From the NCBI GenBank assembly GCA_016744435.1, contig JADGEJ010000011.1:32091-96090 (forward strand): DNA of 64,000 nt, in the 5' to 3' direction. This document shows, piece by piece, positions 1 to 9,693 of this stretch. Numbering within the stretch: the first letter of the stretch is position 1; each line of letters opens with the position of its first letter. Under the pieces are notes generated by a model. It was given only the letters and a program-made list of their open reading frames with translations. It was not told the DNA's origin and did not search any database. Source of the DNA: Lentibacter sp. GTDB lineage: Bacteria; Pseudomonadota; Alphaproteobacteria; Rhodobacterales; Rhodobacteraceae. The translations under genes and the position numbers were made by a program.

Positions 1-543
1 CGCGTCCTTGGGGTGTTTGTTCCGCTGATCGAAAGCCTCACCGAGCGCAACTGGGGCGACAACTCGCGACCCAGAGAGGTTGATGTGCAAAACGTGGCGC
101 TGTTCGCCACGCCTGCGACGGTTTCAAGCCGCGCCTTCCAACGCGAGCTGGCCTTCCGCGCGATTGGCGTTGATGTTGAGGCGCAGGCTTGTGGTGGCGT
201 GGTTGATGCGATCGAAGATGGCGATCTGATCTTGGCGGAAGCGCTGGTGCGCAGCCATGTTGACGCGCTGAAACGCAAGATGCCCGACCCGCAAGCCGCC
301 ATTCTGGGCTGCACGCATTACCCTCTGATGCAGGACATCTTCCAAGACGCACTCGGCGCTAACGTGACAGTCTACAGCCAGCCTGACTTGGTCGCCGAGA
401 GCCTTGCAGACTACTTGCAGCGCCGCCCCGAAATGCGCGGCGCAGGTGAAACGCATATCTTTCTGACCACGGGAGACGCAAAGCGCGTCTCTGACAGAGC
501 AACACAGTTTTTGCGACGACAGATTACATTTGAAGCGGCTTGA
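1..543 (+). CDS. murI: Glutamate racemase, 3' part (5' end outside window)
   Basis: Interconverts L- and D-glutamate in the cytoplasm to supply D-Glu for peptidoglycan. The frame is open from base 1 and reads [13 protein letters not shown], so the true start lies upstream and only about the C-terminal 180 residues are present. The racemase signature GCTHYPLM, which carries the second catalytic Cys, is clear, and the C terminus looks intact. The GTG at 13 is internal and should not be taken as the start. The next gene, argC, begins 53 bases downstream on the same strand. Confidence 0.93.
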   Translation, partial: RVLGVFVPLIESLTERNWGDNSRPREVDVQNVALFATPATVSSRAFQRELAFRAIGVDVEAQACGGVVDAIEDGDLILAEALVRSHVDALKRKMPDPQAAILGCTHYPLMQDIFQDALGANVTVYSQPDLVAESLADYLQRRPEMRGAGETHIFLTTGDAKRVSDRATQFLRRQITFEAA

Positions 544-596
544 GCCGCGCACACAGTCTAGCTAAAATATCCGAAAATATGAAAGTGAGGTCATCC

Positions 597-1625
597 ATGA
601 CCCATAAAATCGCAATTCTGGGCGCGTCTGGCTATACGGGCGCCGAACTTATCCGGCTTCTGGCGGAACATCCAAGCTATGAGATCACCGCGCTTGGCGC
701 TTACTCAAAAGCCGGGCAGGACATGGCCGATGTCTTCCCGCATCTGCGCCATTTGGCTTTGCCTAAGCTTGTGGCCTTCAGCGAAATTGACTTTGATGCA
801 ATCAATCTGTGCTTTTGCGCCTTGCCGCATAAAACCAGCCAAGAGGTGATCCGCGAGCTGCCCAAACACCTCAAGATCGTTGATCTGAGCGCTGATTTCA
901 GGCTGCGGGACGCGGAGGCTTACGAGCAGTGGTATGGCAACCCGCACTCCGCTGTCGAGATGCAGGGTGAGGCTGTTTATGGCCTTACCGAGTTTTACCG
1001 CGATGACATTGCCAAGGCGCGGCTTGTGGCCGGTACGGGCTGTAACGCGGCGGCGGGGCAGTTTGCCTTGCGCCCGCTCATTGAGGCTGGGGTGATTGAC
1101 CTTGATGAGATCATCCTTGATCTCAAATGCGGTGTCTCCGGCGCGGGGCGCGCCTTGAAGGAAAACCTGCTGCATGCAGAGCTGTCAGAGGGCACGAACG
1201 CCTATGCCGTTGGCGGCACGCACCGGCATTTGGGCGAATTTGACCAAGAGTTCTCGGCAATTGCGGGGCGTGATGTGAAGGTGCAGTTCACGCCGCATCT
1301 TGTTCCGATGAACCGCGGCATCCTGACGACCGCCTATGTGAAAGGCGAGGCTGAAGTCATCCATGACACTTTCAGCAAGGCCTACGCCAGCGAGCCTTTC
1401 CTGCAGGTGCTGCCGTTTGGGCAAACGCCGAGCACACACCATGTACGCGGCTCCAACTTTTGCCACATCGGTGTGACGGGTGACCGTATCGCCGGGCGCG
1501 CAATTGTCGTCGTTGCTTTGGACAACCTGACAAAAGGTAGCAGCGGGCAGGCCTTGCAGAACGCGAACTTGATGTTAGGTGAACAAGAGACATCGGGGCT
1601 GATGGGCGCTCCGATCTTCCCATAA
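597..1625 (+). CDS. argC: N-acetyl-gamma-glutamyl-phosphate reductase
   Basis: NADPH-dependent reduction of N-acetylglutamyl phosphate, the third step of arginine synthesis. The N-terminal nucleotide-binding motif [10 protein letters not shown] lies at residues 8-17, and the catalytic Cys sits in AGTGCNAAAG. The C-terminal half has the HLVPMNRG and HHVRGSNFC segments of this family. I chose the ATG at 597 because GAGG lies 6 bases upstream and it gives the family-typical start MTHKIAILG. The frame stays open back to a TTG at 540, but that region has no ribosome site. The product is 342 aa, a normal length. ccmE follows after 9 bases. Confidence 0.96.
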   Translation: MTHKIAILGASGYTGAELIRLLAEHPSYEITALGAYSKAGQDMADVFPHLRHLALPKLVAFSEIDFDAINLCFCALPHKTSQEVIRELPKHLKIVDLSADFRLRDAEAYEQWYGNPHSAVEMQGEAVYGLTEFYRDDIAKARLVAGTGCNAAAGQFALRPLIEAGVIDLDEIILDLKCGVSGAGRALKENLLHAELSEGTNAYAVGGTHRHLGEFDQEFSAIAGRDVKVQFTPHLVPMNRGILTTAYVKGEAEVIHDTFSKAYASEPFLQVLPFGQTPSTHHVRGSNFCHIGVTGDRIAGRAIVVVALDNLTKGSSGQALQNANLMLGEQETSGLMGAPIFP

Positions 1626-1634
1626 GGAGACGCC

Positions 1635-2081
1635 ATGAAAGGCTTGAAGAAAAAACGCCGCATTCAAGTTATTGCGCTCGCAGCTGTTGCGCTGATCGTT
1701 GCGACCGGGCTGATCGGCTTCGCTATGAAAGACGGGATCAACTATTTCCGCTCGCCAAGCCAGGTGGTCGAAATGCCACCGCCGCCAACTGAAGTGTTCC
1801 GCATCGGCGGCCTTGTTGAGGATGGCAGCTTGATCCGTGGGCAGGGAGAGGCGATCACTTTCGTTGTCACAGATGGAGGCGCCAGCGTAAAAGTTAGCTA
1901 CACCGGCATTTTGCCCGATCTGTTTGAAGAAAACCAAGGCATGATCGGCACTGGACAGCTCAAAGACGGCGTGTTCATCGCCTCTGAAATTTTGGCCAAA
2001 CACGACGAAAGCTACATGCCGCGCGAGGTTGTTGATGCGCTCAAGGAGCAGGGCTATTACCAAGACCCGAACGGTAGCTAA
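1635..2081 (+). CDS. ccmE: Cytochrome c maturation heme chaperone CcmE
   Basis: Periplasmic membrane-anchored chaperone that binds heme covalently and passes it to the CcmF/CcmH ligase. The 148-aa product has a short basic N terminus and one membrane segment (about residues 10-30), then an OB-fold domain. The heme-binding His123 lies in KHDESYMP, with the family Tyr127. AAGGAGA just upstream is a strong ribosome site. ccmF and ccmH follow, but two lysis-type genes are inserted between ccmE and ccmF. Confidence 0.96.
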   Translation: MKGLKKKRRIQVIALAAVALIVATGLIGFAMKDGINYFRSPSQVVEMPPPPTEVFRIGGLVEDGSLIRGQGEAITFVVTDGGASVKVSYTGILPDLFEENQGMIGTGQLKDGVFIASEILAKHDESYMPREVVDALKEQGYYQDPNGS

Positions 2082-2136
2082 GGCGCTCGTTAACCAAGTT
2101 TGTTGAGGCTCTTCACACCGGATGTGGAGAGCTTCG

Positions 2137-2748
2137 ATGACATCAGTACGTTCAATTGCCGACGAGATAGTGGCCCGAGAGGGCGGCTACGCGAACGACC
2201 CTCATGACCCCGGCGGCGCGACAAACTTTGGTGTCACCATTCACACCATGCGACGTCTTGGCCTTGATCTTGACCGTGACGGCGACGTGGATACCGCTGA
2301 TGTGCGCCTTTTGAGCCGTGATCAGGCTGTAGAAATTTTCATCACGCACTACTTCCACAACCCTCGCATAGACAGGCTTCCTAAGCCTTTGCAGGCCAGC
2401 GTTTTTGACATGTACGTCAACGCGGGGGCCAACGCAGTGCGCATATTGCAACGCATGCTTGTGCAGATGGGGCAGCACGTGAGTCTTGATGGTGTCATCG
2501 GCCCGAACACGGCGCAAGCCGCGGCAATGGCCTATGCTGAGGCGCCAGCCCACATTGTTGATGCCTACGGGATCGCGCGCCGCAACTACTATTTCCGCAT
2601 TGCTGACCGCCGTGCAGCCAGCCGCAAATATGCCCGCACCCGTGCTGGCGACAAGGGCGGATGGATCAGGCGTGCGGAAGAGTTTATCAGCCCGCGATTT
2701 CATATGAGCACGCAAGACTTTGCAGAAAGGACAGCCTCATGGGTGTGA
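2137..2748 (+). CDS. GTA-type endolysin (GH108 N-acetylmuramidase family)
   Basis: Predicted peptidoglycan hydrolase of glycoside hydrolase family 108. The N terminus carries the catalytic Glu15 in EGGY, followed by a DPGGATNFGVT segment typical of these lysozymes. The C-terminal half resembles the peptidoglycan-binding part (DGVIGPNT). Residues 44-59 form a textbook calcium-loop pattern (D-x-D-x-D-G-D-V-x-x-x-D-x-x-x-L). The ATG at 2137 is preferred over the in-frame ATG at 2122 because GGAGA lies 6 bases before it. There is no signal peptide, so export would need the adjacent holin, whose gene overlaps by 10 bp. In Rhodobacter capsulatus a homologous pair outside the main GTA cluster releases GTA particles. 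That role is inferred here. Confidence 0.85.
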   Translation: MTSVRSIADEIVAREGGYANDPHDPGGATNFGVTIHTMRRLGLDLDRDGDVDTADVRLLSRDQAVEIFITHYFHNPRIDRLPKPLQASVFDMYVNAGANAVRILQRMLVQMGQHVSLDGVIGPNTAQAAAMAYAEAPAHIVDAYGIARRNYYFRIADRRAASRKYARTRAGDKGGWIRRAEEFISPRFHMSTQDFAERTASWV

Positions 2749-3329
2749 TCGAGCGGATTTTTACCACGCTGTTTGGCGGCGGACGCAACCTTGTAAAGGA
2801 CACCGCCGAGGTTTTCCGCGAAAACGCCGAAGCGGGCGCGGTGCGGGAAGCCGGCATGCGCACAGATGCGCTTGCCCAGTTTGGCAACGAGTTCCTAAAC
2901 CCGCGGCGAGGCTGGTTTGACAGCTTTATGGATGGCGTCAACAGGCTGCCACGCCCGCTGATGGCGCTTGGAACGCTTGCGCTTTTCGTCTCGGCGATGA
3001 GCAATCCGACGTGGTTCGCGGCCCGCATGCAGGGGATAGCCCTCGTGCCTGAGCCTTTGTGGTGGATACTGGGCGCGATTATCTCGTTCTATTTCGGTGC
3101 GCGCCATCAGGTGAAGGGCCAGGAATTTCAGCGTCAGATATCCCAGAACCTTGCGCAGCTTCCTGTCGTTGCTCGCAATTTGGTGACTATTTCGGAACTT
3201 GAGCAGGGCGCGTATACGCCCGGTAAAGCCGATGCTGCGAGCGATGCCTCGCTTACATTGGACAGCACAGTTCGCGACGAAAACCTTGCCCTGAACGACT
3301 GGCGCACGGGCGCCAGCGCGGGCCGTTAG
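2739..3329 (+). CDS. Holin family protein (GTA_holin_3TM type)
   Basis: Small membrane protein expected to permeabilise the inner membrane so that the upstream muramidase reaches peptidoglycan. It starts inside the endolysin gene (10-bp overlap), with GAAAGG about 8 bases before the ATG. A roughly 60-residue soluble N terminus is followed by hydrophobic segments around LMALGTLALFVSAM and LWWILGAIISFYFGA, then a polar C-terminal tail of about 70 residues. The length of 196 aa and the architecture fit the GTA holin family (PF11351). The overlap suggests coupled translation with the endolysin. An earlier in-frame start at 2661 lies within the endolysin gene and has no ribosome site. Confidence 0.8.
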   Translation: MGVIERIFTTLFGGGRNLVKDTAEVFRENAEAGAVREAGMRTDALAQFGNEFLNPRRGWFDSFMDGVNRLPRPLMALGTLALFVSAMSNPTWFAARMQGIALVPEPLWWILGAIISFYFGARHQVKGQEFQRQISQNLAQLPVVARNLVTISELEQGAYTPGKADAASDASLTLDSTVRDENLALNDWRTGASAGR

Positions 3330-3401
3330 ACGCGACAATGTGAACAGCCTTTTGTGCGCTTTTCCGTTGGCTATGCCAAAGCTACGGGGTAGACAAACCC
3401 C

Positions 3402-5375
3402 ATGATAGCAGAACTCGGACATTTCGCCCTTATTTTAGGTTTTATCGTATCGCTGTTGCAAGTGGTTGTGCCACTTGTTGGCGCGGCCAAGCGTTGGCCC
3501 GGTTGGATGCGGTTTTCAGAACCCGGTGCAAACGTATTGTTCCTGCTCACGGGCTTTTCTTTCGCGGCGTTGACCTACTCTTTTGTTGTGTCTGACTTCT
3601 CGGTCAAACTTGTTTGGATGAACAGCCATACAGCCAAGCCGATGCTCTACAAAATCAGCGGCGTTTGGGGCAACCACGAAGGCTCGATGTTGCTTTGGGT
3701 GCTTATTCTAACACTCTTCGGAGCAATGGCAGCTTGGTTTGGTGACGGGCTGCCACCAACCTTGAAAGCGCGGATTTTGGCGGTGCAAGCTTCGATCACC
3801 GCGGCGTTCATGGCCTTCGTTTTGTTCACATCCAACCCCTTCTTGCGGATGGACCCTGCGGCGATGAACGGGCAAGACTTGAACCCGCTGCTGCAAGATC
3901 CGGGCCTCGCATTTCACCCTCCGTTTCTCTACCTTGGCTATGTAGGCCTCTCGATGGCCTTCAGTTTCGCGGTTGCTGCGCTCATTGAAGGGCGTGTTGA
4001 TGCGGCTTGGGGCCGCTGGGTGCGGCCATGGACGCTTGCTGCCTGGATATTCCTCACAATCGGCATTGGCCTTGGCTCTTGGTGGGCCTATTACGAGCTG
4101 GGCTGGGGCGGCTTCTGGTTTTGGGATCCGGTCGAGAACGCAAGTTTCATGCCTTGGCTTATAGCTGTTGCTTTGCTGCATTCTGCTGTCGTTGTGGAAA
4201 AACGCGAGAGCCTAAAGAGTTGGACGATCTTGTTGTCGATCATCGCCTTTGGGTTTTCCCTTATCGGCGCATTTATCACCCGCTCTGGCATCATCACATC
4301 AGTGCATGCTTTCGCGACTGACCCGGAGCGCGGCGTGTTTTTGCTGCTCATCCTTGCGGTTTTTGTTGGCGGTGCTTTGACGCTGTTCGCGTTTCGCGCG
4401 GGTGTTATGGAGGCCAAAGGTGTGTTCGGAGTTGTGAGCCGTGAGTCGGCTCTCGTGCTCAACAATCTCTTGCTGGCGGTCTCTGCTTTTATCGTCTTTG
4501 TGGGCACAATCTGGCCGTTGGTTAGCGAGCTTTTGTTTGATCGCAAGCTGTCTGTTGGTGAGCCTTGGTTCAATGCATCCTTCACGCCCTTGATGGTTTT
4601 GCTCGGGCTTGTGCTACCTTTAGGGGCCATGTTGCCTTGGAAGCGTGGCAAGCTTGGCCGCGTGGCCAAGCGGTTGACAGGCGCCTTTGTTTTGGCGGTT
4701 TCGGTAGGTGCACTGGTTTGGGCCATCCAAGAAGAGCGCAGCGCCCTCGGCCCGATCGGGCTGATGCTTGCTGCTTGGCTTGTTGCTGGTTCTGCGACTG
4801 ACTTGCTCAGCCGTGGCCGCAAAGGCGAGCGATTTGCGCGCCTTTTGCGCCTGCCACGGGCCGACTGGGGCAAAGCCGTTGCCCACGCGGGCCTCGGTGT
4901 CACGATTGCGGGCATCTCAGGCATGCTGGCTTGGCAACAAGAAGATATTCGCGTGATGAAATATGGCGACAGCCTTGAGCTGGCTGGGTACACGATCACG
5001 TTGAATGAGGTGAAACGAGTGCAAGGGCCAAACTATATCTCAACGATGGGCGATGTCACGCTGAGTAAGGGGGCGCGCGAGATCGCGACTCTCACCCCTG
5101 AAAAACGGGTCTATCCAGTGGCGGGCATGCCGACCACTGAAGCCGCGATCGACATTGGCTTCTGGCGCGATATCTATGTTGTCGTTGGCGATCCGCAAGA
5201 TAACGGCGGTTGGGCGATGCGCAGCTACTTCAAGCCACTGGCGAACTGGATTTGGGGCGGGGCTATCTTGATGGCGCTCGGTGGAGCTTTGAGCCTGTCA
5301 GACCGACGTTACCGCGTCGCCGCGGGTGCGCGGAAGGCGGCGATCGAGAAAGTGCCCGGGGTGCCCGCAGAATGA
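3402..5375 (+). CDS. ccmF: Cytochrome c heme lyase subunit CcmF
   Basis: Integral membrane subunit of the holocytochrome c synthase; it takes heme from CcmE and ligates it to apocytochrome c with CcmH. The 657-aa product has many membrane segments. The Trp-rich heme-handling motif appears as GWGGFWFWDPVENASF near residues 230-250, and the upstream segment NHEGSMLLW is also characteristic. Length matches the family (about 650 aa). The stop overlaps the start of ccmH by 4 bp (ATGA), so the two are probably co-translated. Confidence 0.97.
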   Translation: MIAELGHFALILGFIVSLLQVVVPLVGAAKRWPGWMRFSEPGANVLFLLTGFSFAALTYSFVVSDFSVKLVWMNSHTAKPMLYKISGVWGNHEGSMLLWVLILTLFGAMAAWFGDGLPPTLKARILAVQASITAAFMAFVLFTSNPFLRMDPAAMNGQDLNPLLQDPGLAFHPPFLYLGYVGLSMAFSFAVAALIEGRVDAAWGRWVRPWTLAAWIFLTIGIGLGSWWAYYELGWGGFWFWDPVENASFMPWLIAVALLHSAVVVEKRESLKSWTILLSIIAFGFSLIGAFITRSGIITSVHAFATDPERGVFLLLILAVFVGGALTLFAFRAGVMEAKGVFGVVSRESALVLNNLLLAVSAFIVFVGTIWPLVSELLFDRKLSVGEPWFNASFTPLMVLLGLVLPLGAMLPWKRGKLGRVAKRLTGAFVLAVSVGALVWAIQEERSALGPIGLMLAAWLVAGSATDLLSRGRKGERFARLLRLPRADWGKAVAHAGLGVTIAGISGMLAWQQEDIRVMKYGDSLELAGYTITLNEVKRVQGPNYISTMGDVTLSKGAREIATLTPEKRVYPVAGMPTTEAAIDIGFWRDIYVVVGDPQDNGGWAMRSYFKPLANWIWGGAILMALGGALSLSDRRYRVAAGARKAAIEKVPGVPAE

Positions 5376-5824
5376 GGTGGCTTTGTCTAACGCTCATGCT
5401 TTGGGCCGCACCTGCCTTGGCGGTGCAGCCTGACGAAATCCTGAGTGATCCTGCGCTGGAAGAGCGCGCTCGTGCGATATCAAAAAACCTGCGTTGCCTT
5501 GTTTGCCGTAATGAAAACATTGACGACAGCAACGCCGAGCTAGCACGGGATTTGCGCCTGCTTGTCCGCGAACGGCTTGTGCAAGGCGACAGTGACGTTG
5601 AGACTGTCGATTTTATCGTTGCGCGCTATGGTGAGTATGTTTTGCTCACTCCGAAGGCCGCAGGCAGCAACCTTATTTTATACTATGCTGGCCCTGCGAT
5701 GTTCCTGTTCGCCTTGCTCGCGGGCGGCCTCTATTTGCGCACACGTTCACAAACCAAACCTGAGGGCAGCGATGCGCTCTCAGAAGAAGAAAAAGTGCGC
5801 CTGAAAGAAATCATGCGAGAGTGA
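5372..5824 (+). CDS. ccmH: Cytochrome c-type biogenesis protein CcmH (thiol subunit)
   Basis: Periplasmic thioredox subunit that reduces the apocytochrome CXXCH cysteines before heme attachment. It has a signal peptide (about residues 1-17, ending PALA), a conserved redox pair C42 and C45 in LRCLVCRNE, and a C-terminal membrane anchor around LILYYAGPAMFLFALLAGG. The start is fixed by the ATGA overlap with ccmF; the same frame opens further upstream inside ccmF without a start signal. At 150 aa this is the short CcmH form lacking the TPR domain (CcmI), which is not next to it. Confidence 0.95.
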   Translation: MRWLCLTLMLWAAPALAVQPDEILSDPALEERARAISKNLRCLVCRNENIDDSNAELARDLRLLVRERLVQGDSDVETVDFIVARYGEYVLLTPKAAGSNLILYYAGPAMFLFALLAGGLYLRTRSQTKPEGSDALSEEEKVRLKEIMRE

Positions 5825-5891
5825 CGCTTGGTTTCTCTTTTATTCGCAGGCGAAACAGGCTTCTTTGAATGAACATAGCGCGAGGGATAAA

Positions 5892-6674
5892 ATGGTTTAC
5901 CAGTCAATAACGTTTGAGATGAACGAAGCGGGTTACGCTGTGATCATCATGAACCGCCCCGAAAAAATGAATGCAATGACGGCGCAAATGCGCGCAGAAA
6001 TTCCGGAAGCATTTCGCGAAGCCGTCAGTGAAGGCGCACGCGCGGTTGTTTTAACGGGCTCGGGCGCGGCTTTCTGCTCAGGCCAAGATCTGGGTGATGG
6101 TGCAAATGCTGCGAGCATTGATCTCGAACGGGTTTTGCGCGACGAGTATAACCCGATGATCCAGACCATCGTTGAGTGCCCTTTGCCGACGATCTCGGCA
6201 GTGAACGGCGCGGCTGCCGGCGCTGGAGCAAACCTTGCGCTTGCCGCTGATGTGGTGATTGCTGCCAAAAGCGCATACTTCATGCAGGCCTTCACGCGCA
6301 TTGGCCTTATTCCCGATGCCGGCGGCACTTACTGGATGCCACGGCTTGTGGGCTCGGCCAAAGCGATGGGAGCCTCGCTGTTTGCAGACAAGGTGACGGC
6401 CGAGCAAGCTGATGCTTGGGGGCTGATCTGGGAACATGTTGAAGACGAGTCATTTGAAGCGCATTGGCGTGCAAGAGCGACACATCTGGCGCAAGGCCCA
6501 ACGGAGGCCTACCGACGCACTGCAAAGGCTTTGCGGGCAAGCTTTGACAACACCTTGACCGAGCAGTTGACGCTAGAAGCCCGTGAGCAAGGCCGTGCAG
6601 GCAAAAGCCGCGACTTCAAAGAAGGGGTTATAGCCTTTCTTGAGAAGCGTAAGCCGCATTTCGAAGGGCGCTAG
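5892..6674 (+). CDS. Enoyl-CoA hydratase/isomerase, PaaG-like
   Basis: Crotonase-fold enzyme acting on CoA thioesters. The CoA and oxyanion segment GAAFCSGQDLGDG and the catalytic-region segment IGLIPDAGGTYWMPRLVG closely follow PaaG, the ring-epoxide isomerase of phenylacetate degradation, rather than the two-Glu hydratase pattern. No other paa gene is nearby, so the substrate is uncertain and a beta-oxidation isomerase role is possible. GAGGGA precedes the ATG at 5892; an in-frame ATG at 5865 lacks such a site. The 260-aa length is normal. The gene stands alone, with a terminator hairpin about 115 bases downstream. Confidence 0.85.
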   Translation: MVYQSITFEMNEAGYAVIIMNRPEKMNAMTAQMRAEIPEAFREAVSEGARAVVLTGSGAAFCSGQDLGDGANAASIDLERVLRDEYNPMIQTIVECPLPTISAVNGAAAGAGANLALAADVVIAAKSAYFMQAFTRIGLIPDAGGTYWMPRLVGSAKAMGASLFADKVTAEQADAWGLIWEHVEDESFEAHWRARATHLAQGPTEAYRRTAKALRASFDNTLTEQLTLEAREQGRAGKSRDFKEGVIAFLEKRKPHFEGR

Positions 6675-6790
6675 GCTTTCATCCTGGAATGCCCGGCGAA
6701 GACTTTGCACGTGAGCATCACGATCGGCATTGTGGACGCAATCTGTGAGGCACGCCTTTCTGGCTTATCCGAGTGCATACCTTACCCATA

Positions 6791-6817
6791 AAAAGGCCCG
6801 CCATAAGCGGGCCTTTT
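6791..6817. terminator. Bidirectional rho-independent terminator
   Basis: A perfect 11-bp stem (AAAAGGCCCGC / GCGGGCCTTTT) with loop CATAA lies between the convergent crotonase gene and gltA. The A-run and T-run on the two sides let it work on both strands. It is 19 bases beyond the gltA stop. Confidence 0.85.
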
Positions 6818-6835
6818 CGGTACAATCTACGAAAT

Positions 6836-8131
6836 TCAGCGGTTCTCAACATCCACATATTCGCGCTCGGTTTCGCCGAGGTAAAGCTGGCGAGGTCGGC
6901 CAATCTTTTGCTGTGGATCTTCAAATTGTTCTTTCCACTGCGAGATCCAACCAACTGTGCGTGACACAGCGAAGATTGGCGTGAACATAGAGGTTGGCAG
7001 ACCCATCGCTTCAAGAATGATGCCTGAGTAGAAGTCAACATTCGGGAACAGTTTCTTGTCTGCGAAGTAAGGATCGGCGAGGGCCGCCGCTTCCAGCTCT
7101 TTCGCGACTTGCAAGATTGGGTTGTTTTCAACGCCGAGCAAGTCAAGCACCTCGTCGGCAGATTGCTTCATAACAGTCGCGCGCGGATCGAAGTTCTTGT
7201 AGACGCGGTGGCCGAAGCCCATCAGACGGAAGGGGTCTTCCTTGTCTTTCGCGCGGGCAATAAACTCTGGGATGCGATCAGGTGTGCCGATTTCTTTGAG
7301 CATTTCGAGGCAAGCCTGGTTTGCGCCGCCGTGCGACGGGCCCCAAAGGCAAGCTATGCCAGCTGCGATACAAGCAAACGGGTTGGCGCCCGAGGATGAG
7401 GCCAAGCGCACTGTCGAGGTTGATGCGTTTTGCTCGTGATCAGCATGCAGCGTAAAGATACGGTCCATCGCGCGTGCGAGGATCGGATCAACCACATATT
7501 CTTCTGCCGGAACGGAGAAGCACATGTGCAGGAAGTTTGACGCATAGTCGAGATCATTGCGCGGATAGACGAACGGTTGTCCGATGGAATATTTGTAGGC
7601 CATTGCAGCAATCGTTGGCATCTTTGCAATCATGCGGTGCGAGGCGATTTCGCGCTGGCGCGGATCAGCAATGTCAGAGCTGTCTTGGTAGAAGGCTGAC
7701 ATTGCGCCGACAACACCAACCATCGTGGCCATCGGGTGCGCATCGCGGCGGAAGCCACGGAAGAAATTGTGCATTTGTTCATGAATCATCGTGTGGCGCG
7801 TGATCGTGCCTTCGAAATTCTCAAGTTCAGCAGCCGTTGGCAGCGTGCCATAAAGCAGCAGGTAGCAAACTTCGAGATAGTGCGATTTGCCAGCAAGTTC
7901 ATCAATCGTGTAGCCGCGGTGCAAAAGCTCGCCTTTGTCGCCGTCAATGTAAGTGATCGTGCTGTCGCAACTGGCAGTTGAAGTAAAGCCCGGATCGTAG
8001 GTAAAAACGCCTGCTTGCGCATAGAGTTTGCGTATGTCGATAACGTCAGGCCCAAGTGTTGGTGAGTGAACCGGCAACTCGTAAGTTTGGCCATCAATCG
8101 TCAACGTTGCTGTTTTCGTAGATTCTGTCAT
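6836..8131 (-). CDS. gltA: Citrate synthase
   Basis: Condenses acetyl-CoA and oxaloacetate to citrate, the entry step of the TCA cycle. The 431-aa product is the type I hexameric form by length. Catalytic-site segments are visible: [41 protein letters not shown] and the C-terminal [20 protein letters not shown] stands a few bases before the ATG. It follows gltX in the same direction (82-base gap) and is closed by the hairpin at 6791-6817. Confidence 0.98.
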   Translation of the reverse strand: MTESTKTATLTIDGQTYELPVHSPTLGPDVIDIRKLYAQAGVFTYDPGFTSTASCDSTITYIDGDKGELLHRGYTIDELAGKSHYLEVCYLLLYGTLPTAAELENFEGTITRHTMIHEQMHNFFRGFRRDAHPMATMVGVVGAMSAFYQDSSDIADPRQREIASHRMIAKMPTIAAMAYKYSIGQPFVYPRNDLDYASNFLHMCFSVPAEEYVVDPILARAMDRIFTLHADHEQNASTSTVRLASSSGANPFACIAAGIACLWGPSHGGANQACLEMLKEIGTPDRIPEFIARAKDKEDPFRLMGFGHRVYKNFDPRATVMKQSADEVLDLLGVENNPILQVAKELEAAALADPYFADKKLFPNVDFYSGIILEAMGLPTSMFTPIFAVSRTVGWISQWKEQFEDPQQKIGRPRQLYLGETEREYVDVENR

Positions 8132-8213
8132 TTTTTCTCTTCCTCCAAGGGCCTTAGGCGCGGATCGCCTGGCGCAGTCCTAGTTTATCAGCCTTGAGAG
8201 AAGGTTAACGCCC

Positions 8214-9614
8214 TCAAGCCGCTGCGTCTTCAATACGGGCTATGCTTTCATCCCGACCGATAACCAGCATCATGTCAAAAACACTGGGTGTTGCTGCGCG
8301 CCCGGCAAGGGCTGCACGTAACGGCGCTGCAAGTTTTCCAAACTTGGTGCCCTGTTCCTCGGCAAAGGTGTTCAGGCACTGCTCAAGCTCGGTTCGTTCC
8401 CAGCTAACATTTCGCAGGTGCGGCGTCAATTCTTTCAGTATGCCACGGGATACCGCGTCAAGAGATTTTGCCGCTTTCTCATCACATACGATAGGCCTTG
8501 AGGACATGATAAAGTGAGCTTTTTCAATAAGTTCACCGTATGTTTTGGCGCGCTCTTTCAGGTGCGGCATCGCGTCTGTAAAAAGTGATTTTTTTATATC
8601 GTCGAGGGTTGCTTGGCCTGCTGCGGCCAGAAACTCCTGCAACTCATGCAGCAGCGCAGCATCTTCGGTTGCGGCAATCTGTTGACCACAAATGTTGCCG
8701 AGCTTCTTAAAATCAAACCGTGAAGGAGAGCGCCCGATGCCGCCAAGATCAAACCATTCCTGTGCTTGCGCGTCAGTGAAGAATTCGTCGTCGCCATGGC
8801 TCCAGCCAAGGCGGGCAAGATAGTTGCGCATACCAGAGGCAGGGTACCCCATGAGCTGGTATTCCTCTACGCCAGTTGCGCCATGGCGTTTTGATAGTTT
8901 TTTGCCATCAGGGCCGAAGATCAGCGGAATGTGCGCATAAACGGGCAGGGGCCAGCCCATTGCTTGGTAGATCAGCATCTGGCGGGCTGCATTGTTGAGG
9001 TGATCATCGCCGCGAATGACGTGAGTGATGCCCATATCGTAGTCATCAACAACCACCGCCAGCATGTAGACAGGCGTGCCGTCCGAGCGCAGCAGGATCA
9101 TGTCATCAAGTGTTTCGTTCTTGATGGTCACGTCGCCCTGCACTTGATCGCGAATTACAGTGGTGCCTTCGCGAGGCGCTTTGATGCGGACAACATAGGG
9201 CGCATCGGGGAAGGTGCTCTCATCGGCATCGCGCCATGGCGAGTGGTAAAGCGTGCTCTTACCTTCGGCACGCGCCTGTTCGCGGAACGCGGCGATCTCG
9301 TCTTGGCTGGCGAAACACCTGTAGGCTTTGCCTTCGGACAAGAGTTTATGCGCCACCTCAGCGTGCCTGTCAGCGCGCTCAAACTGACTTACAGCTTCGC
9401 CGTCAATATCAAGCCCAAGCCACTCCATGCCACGCAGGATGGCGGCCGTTGCCTCAGGGGTTGAGCGCTCGCGGTCGGTGTCTTCGATCCGCAATAAGAA
9501 CTTGCCACCACGTCCGCGTGCATAAAGCCAGTTGAACAACGCAGTCCGCGCTGTGCCAATGTGCATATATCCGGTCGGGGAGGGTGCGATACGGGTGACA
9601 ACGGGCGTGTTCAT
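8214..9614 (-). CDS. gltX: Glutamate--tRNA ligase
   Basis: Class I aminoacyl-tRNA synthetase charging tRNA-Glu in the cytoplasm. The HIGH-type motif is in [14 protein letters not shown] near residue 20, and the KMSKS-type motif is KLSKRHG near residue 240. Length (466 aa) and the C-terminal anticodon-binding part are complete. Many alphaproteobacteria carry two gltX copies, one of which may charge tRNA-Gln for transamidation; which one this is cannot be decided here. It is divergent from comEC, and the gap between them holds a CtrA-like motif. Confidence 0.97.
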   Translation of the reverse strand: MNTPVVTRIAPSPTGYMHIGTARTALFNWLYARGRGGKFLLRIEDTDRERSTPEATAAILRGMEWLGLDIDGEAVSQFERADRHAEVAHKLLSEGKAYRCFASQDEIAAFREQARAEGKSTLYHSPWRDADESTFPDAPYVVRIKAPREGTTVIRDQVQGDVTIKNETLDDMILLRSDGTPVYMLAVVVDDYDMGITHVIRGDDHLNNAARQMLIYQAMGWPLPVYAHIPLIFGPDGKKLSKRHGATGVEEYQLMGYPASGMRNYLARLGWSHGDDEFFTDAQAQEWFDLGGIGRSPSRFDFKKLGNICGQQIAATEDAALLHELQEFLAAAGQATLDDIKKSLFTDAMPHLKERAKTYGELIEKAHFIMSSRPIVCDEKAAKSLDAVSRGILKELTPHLRNVSWERTELEQCLNTFAEEQGTKFGKLAAPLRAALAGRAATPSVFDMMLVIGRDESIARIEDAAA

Positions 9615-9621
9615 GAGCGTG

Positions 9622-9637
9622 TTAACCTTTCAGTAAC
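9622..9637. promoter_or_regulatory. Candidate CtrA binding site between gltX and comEC
   Basis: TTAACCTTTCAGTAAC matches the alphaproteobacterial CtrA consensus TTAA-N7-TTAAC except for one base (G for T). It lies 56 bases before the comEC start and 7 bases before the gltX start. comEC is part of the CtrA-dependent GTA-recipient functions in R. capsulatus, which makes the position plausible. Binding is not demonstrated. Confidence 0.45.
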
Positions 9638-9693
9638 CAAGGATTGGCTAGGATTTGGCTCTGTCTAACTTTCTCATGCGTTAAGGACAAGGC

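Noticed and set aside
2090..2106. TTAAC-type half-site before the endolysin gene
   Set aside because: TTAACC is present, but the second half is TTGA at the wrong spacing (9 bases), so the CtrA match is too weak to report as a site.
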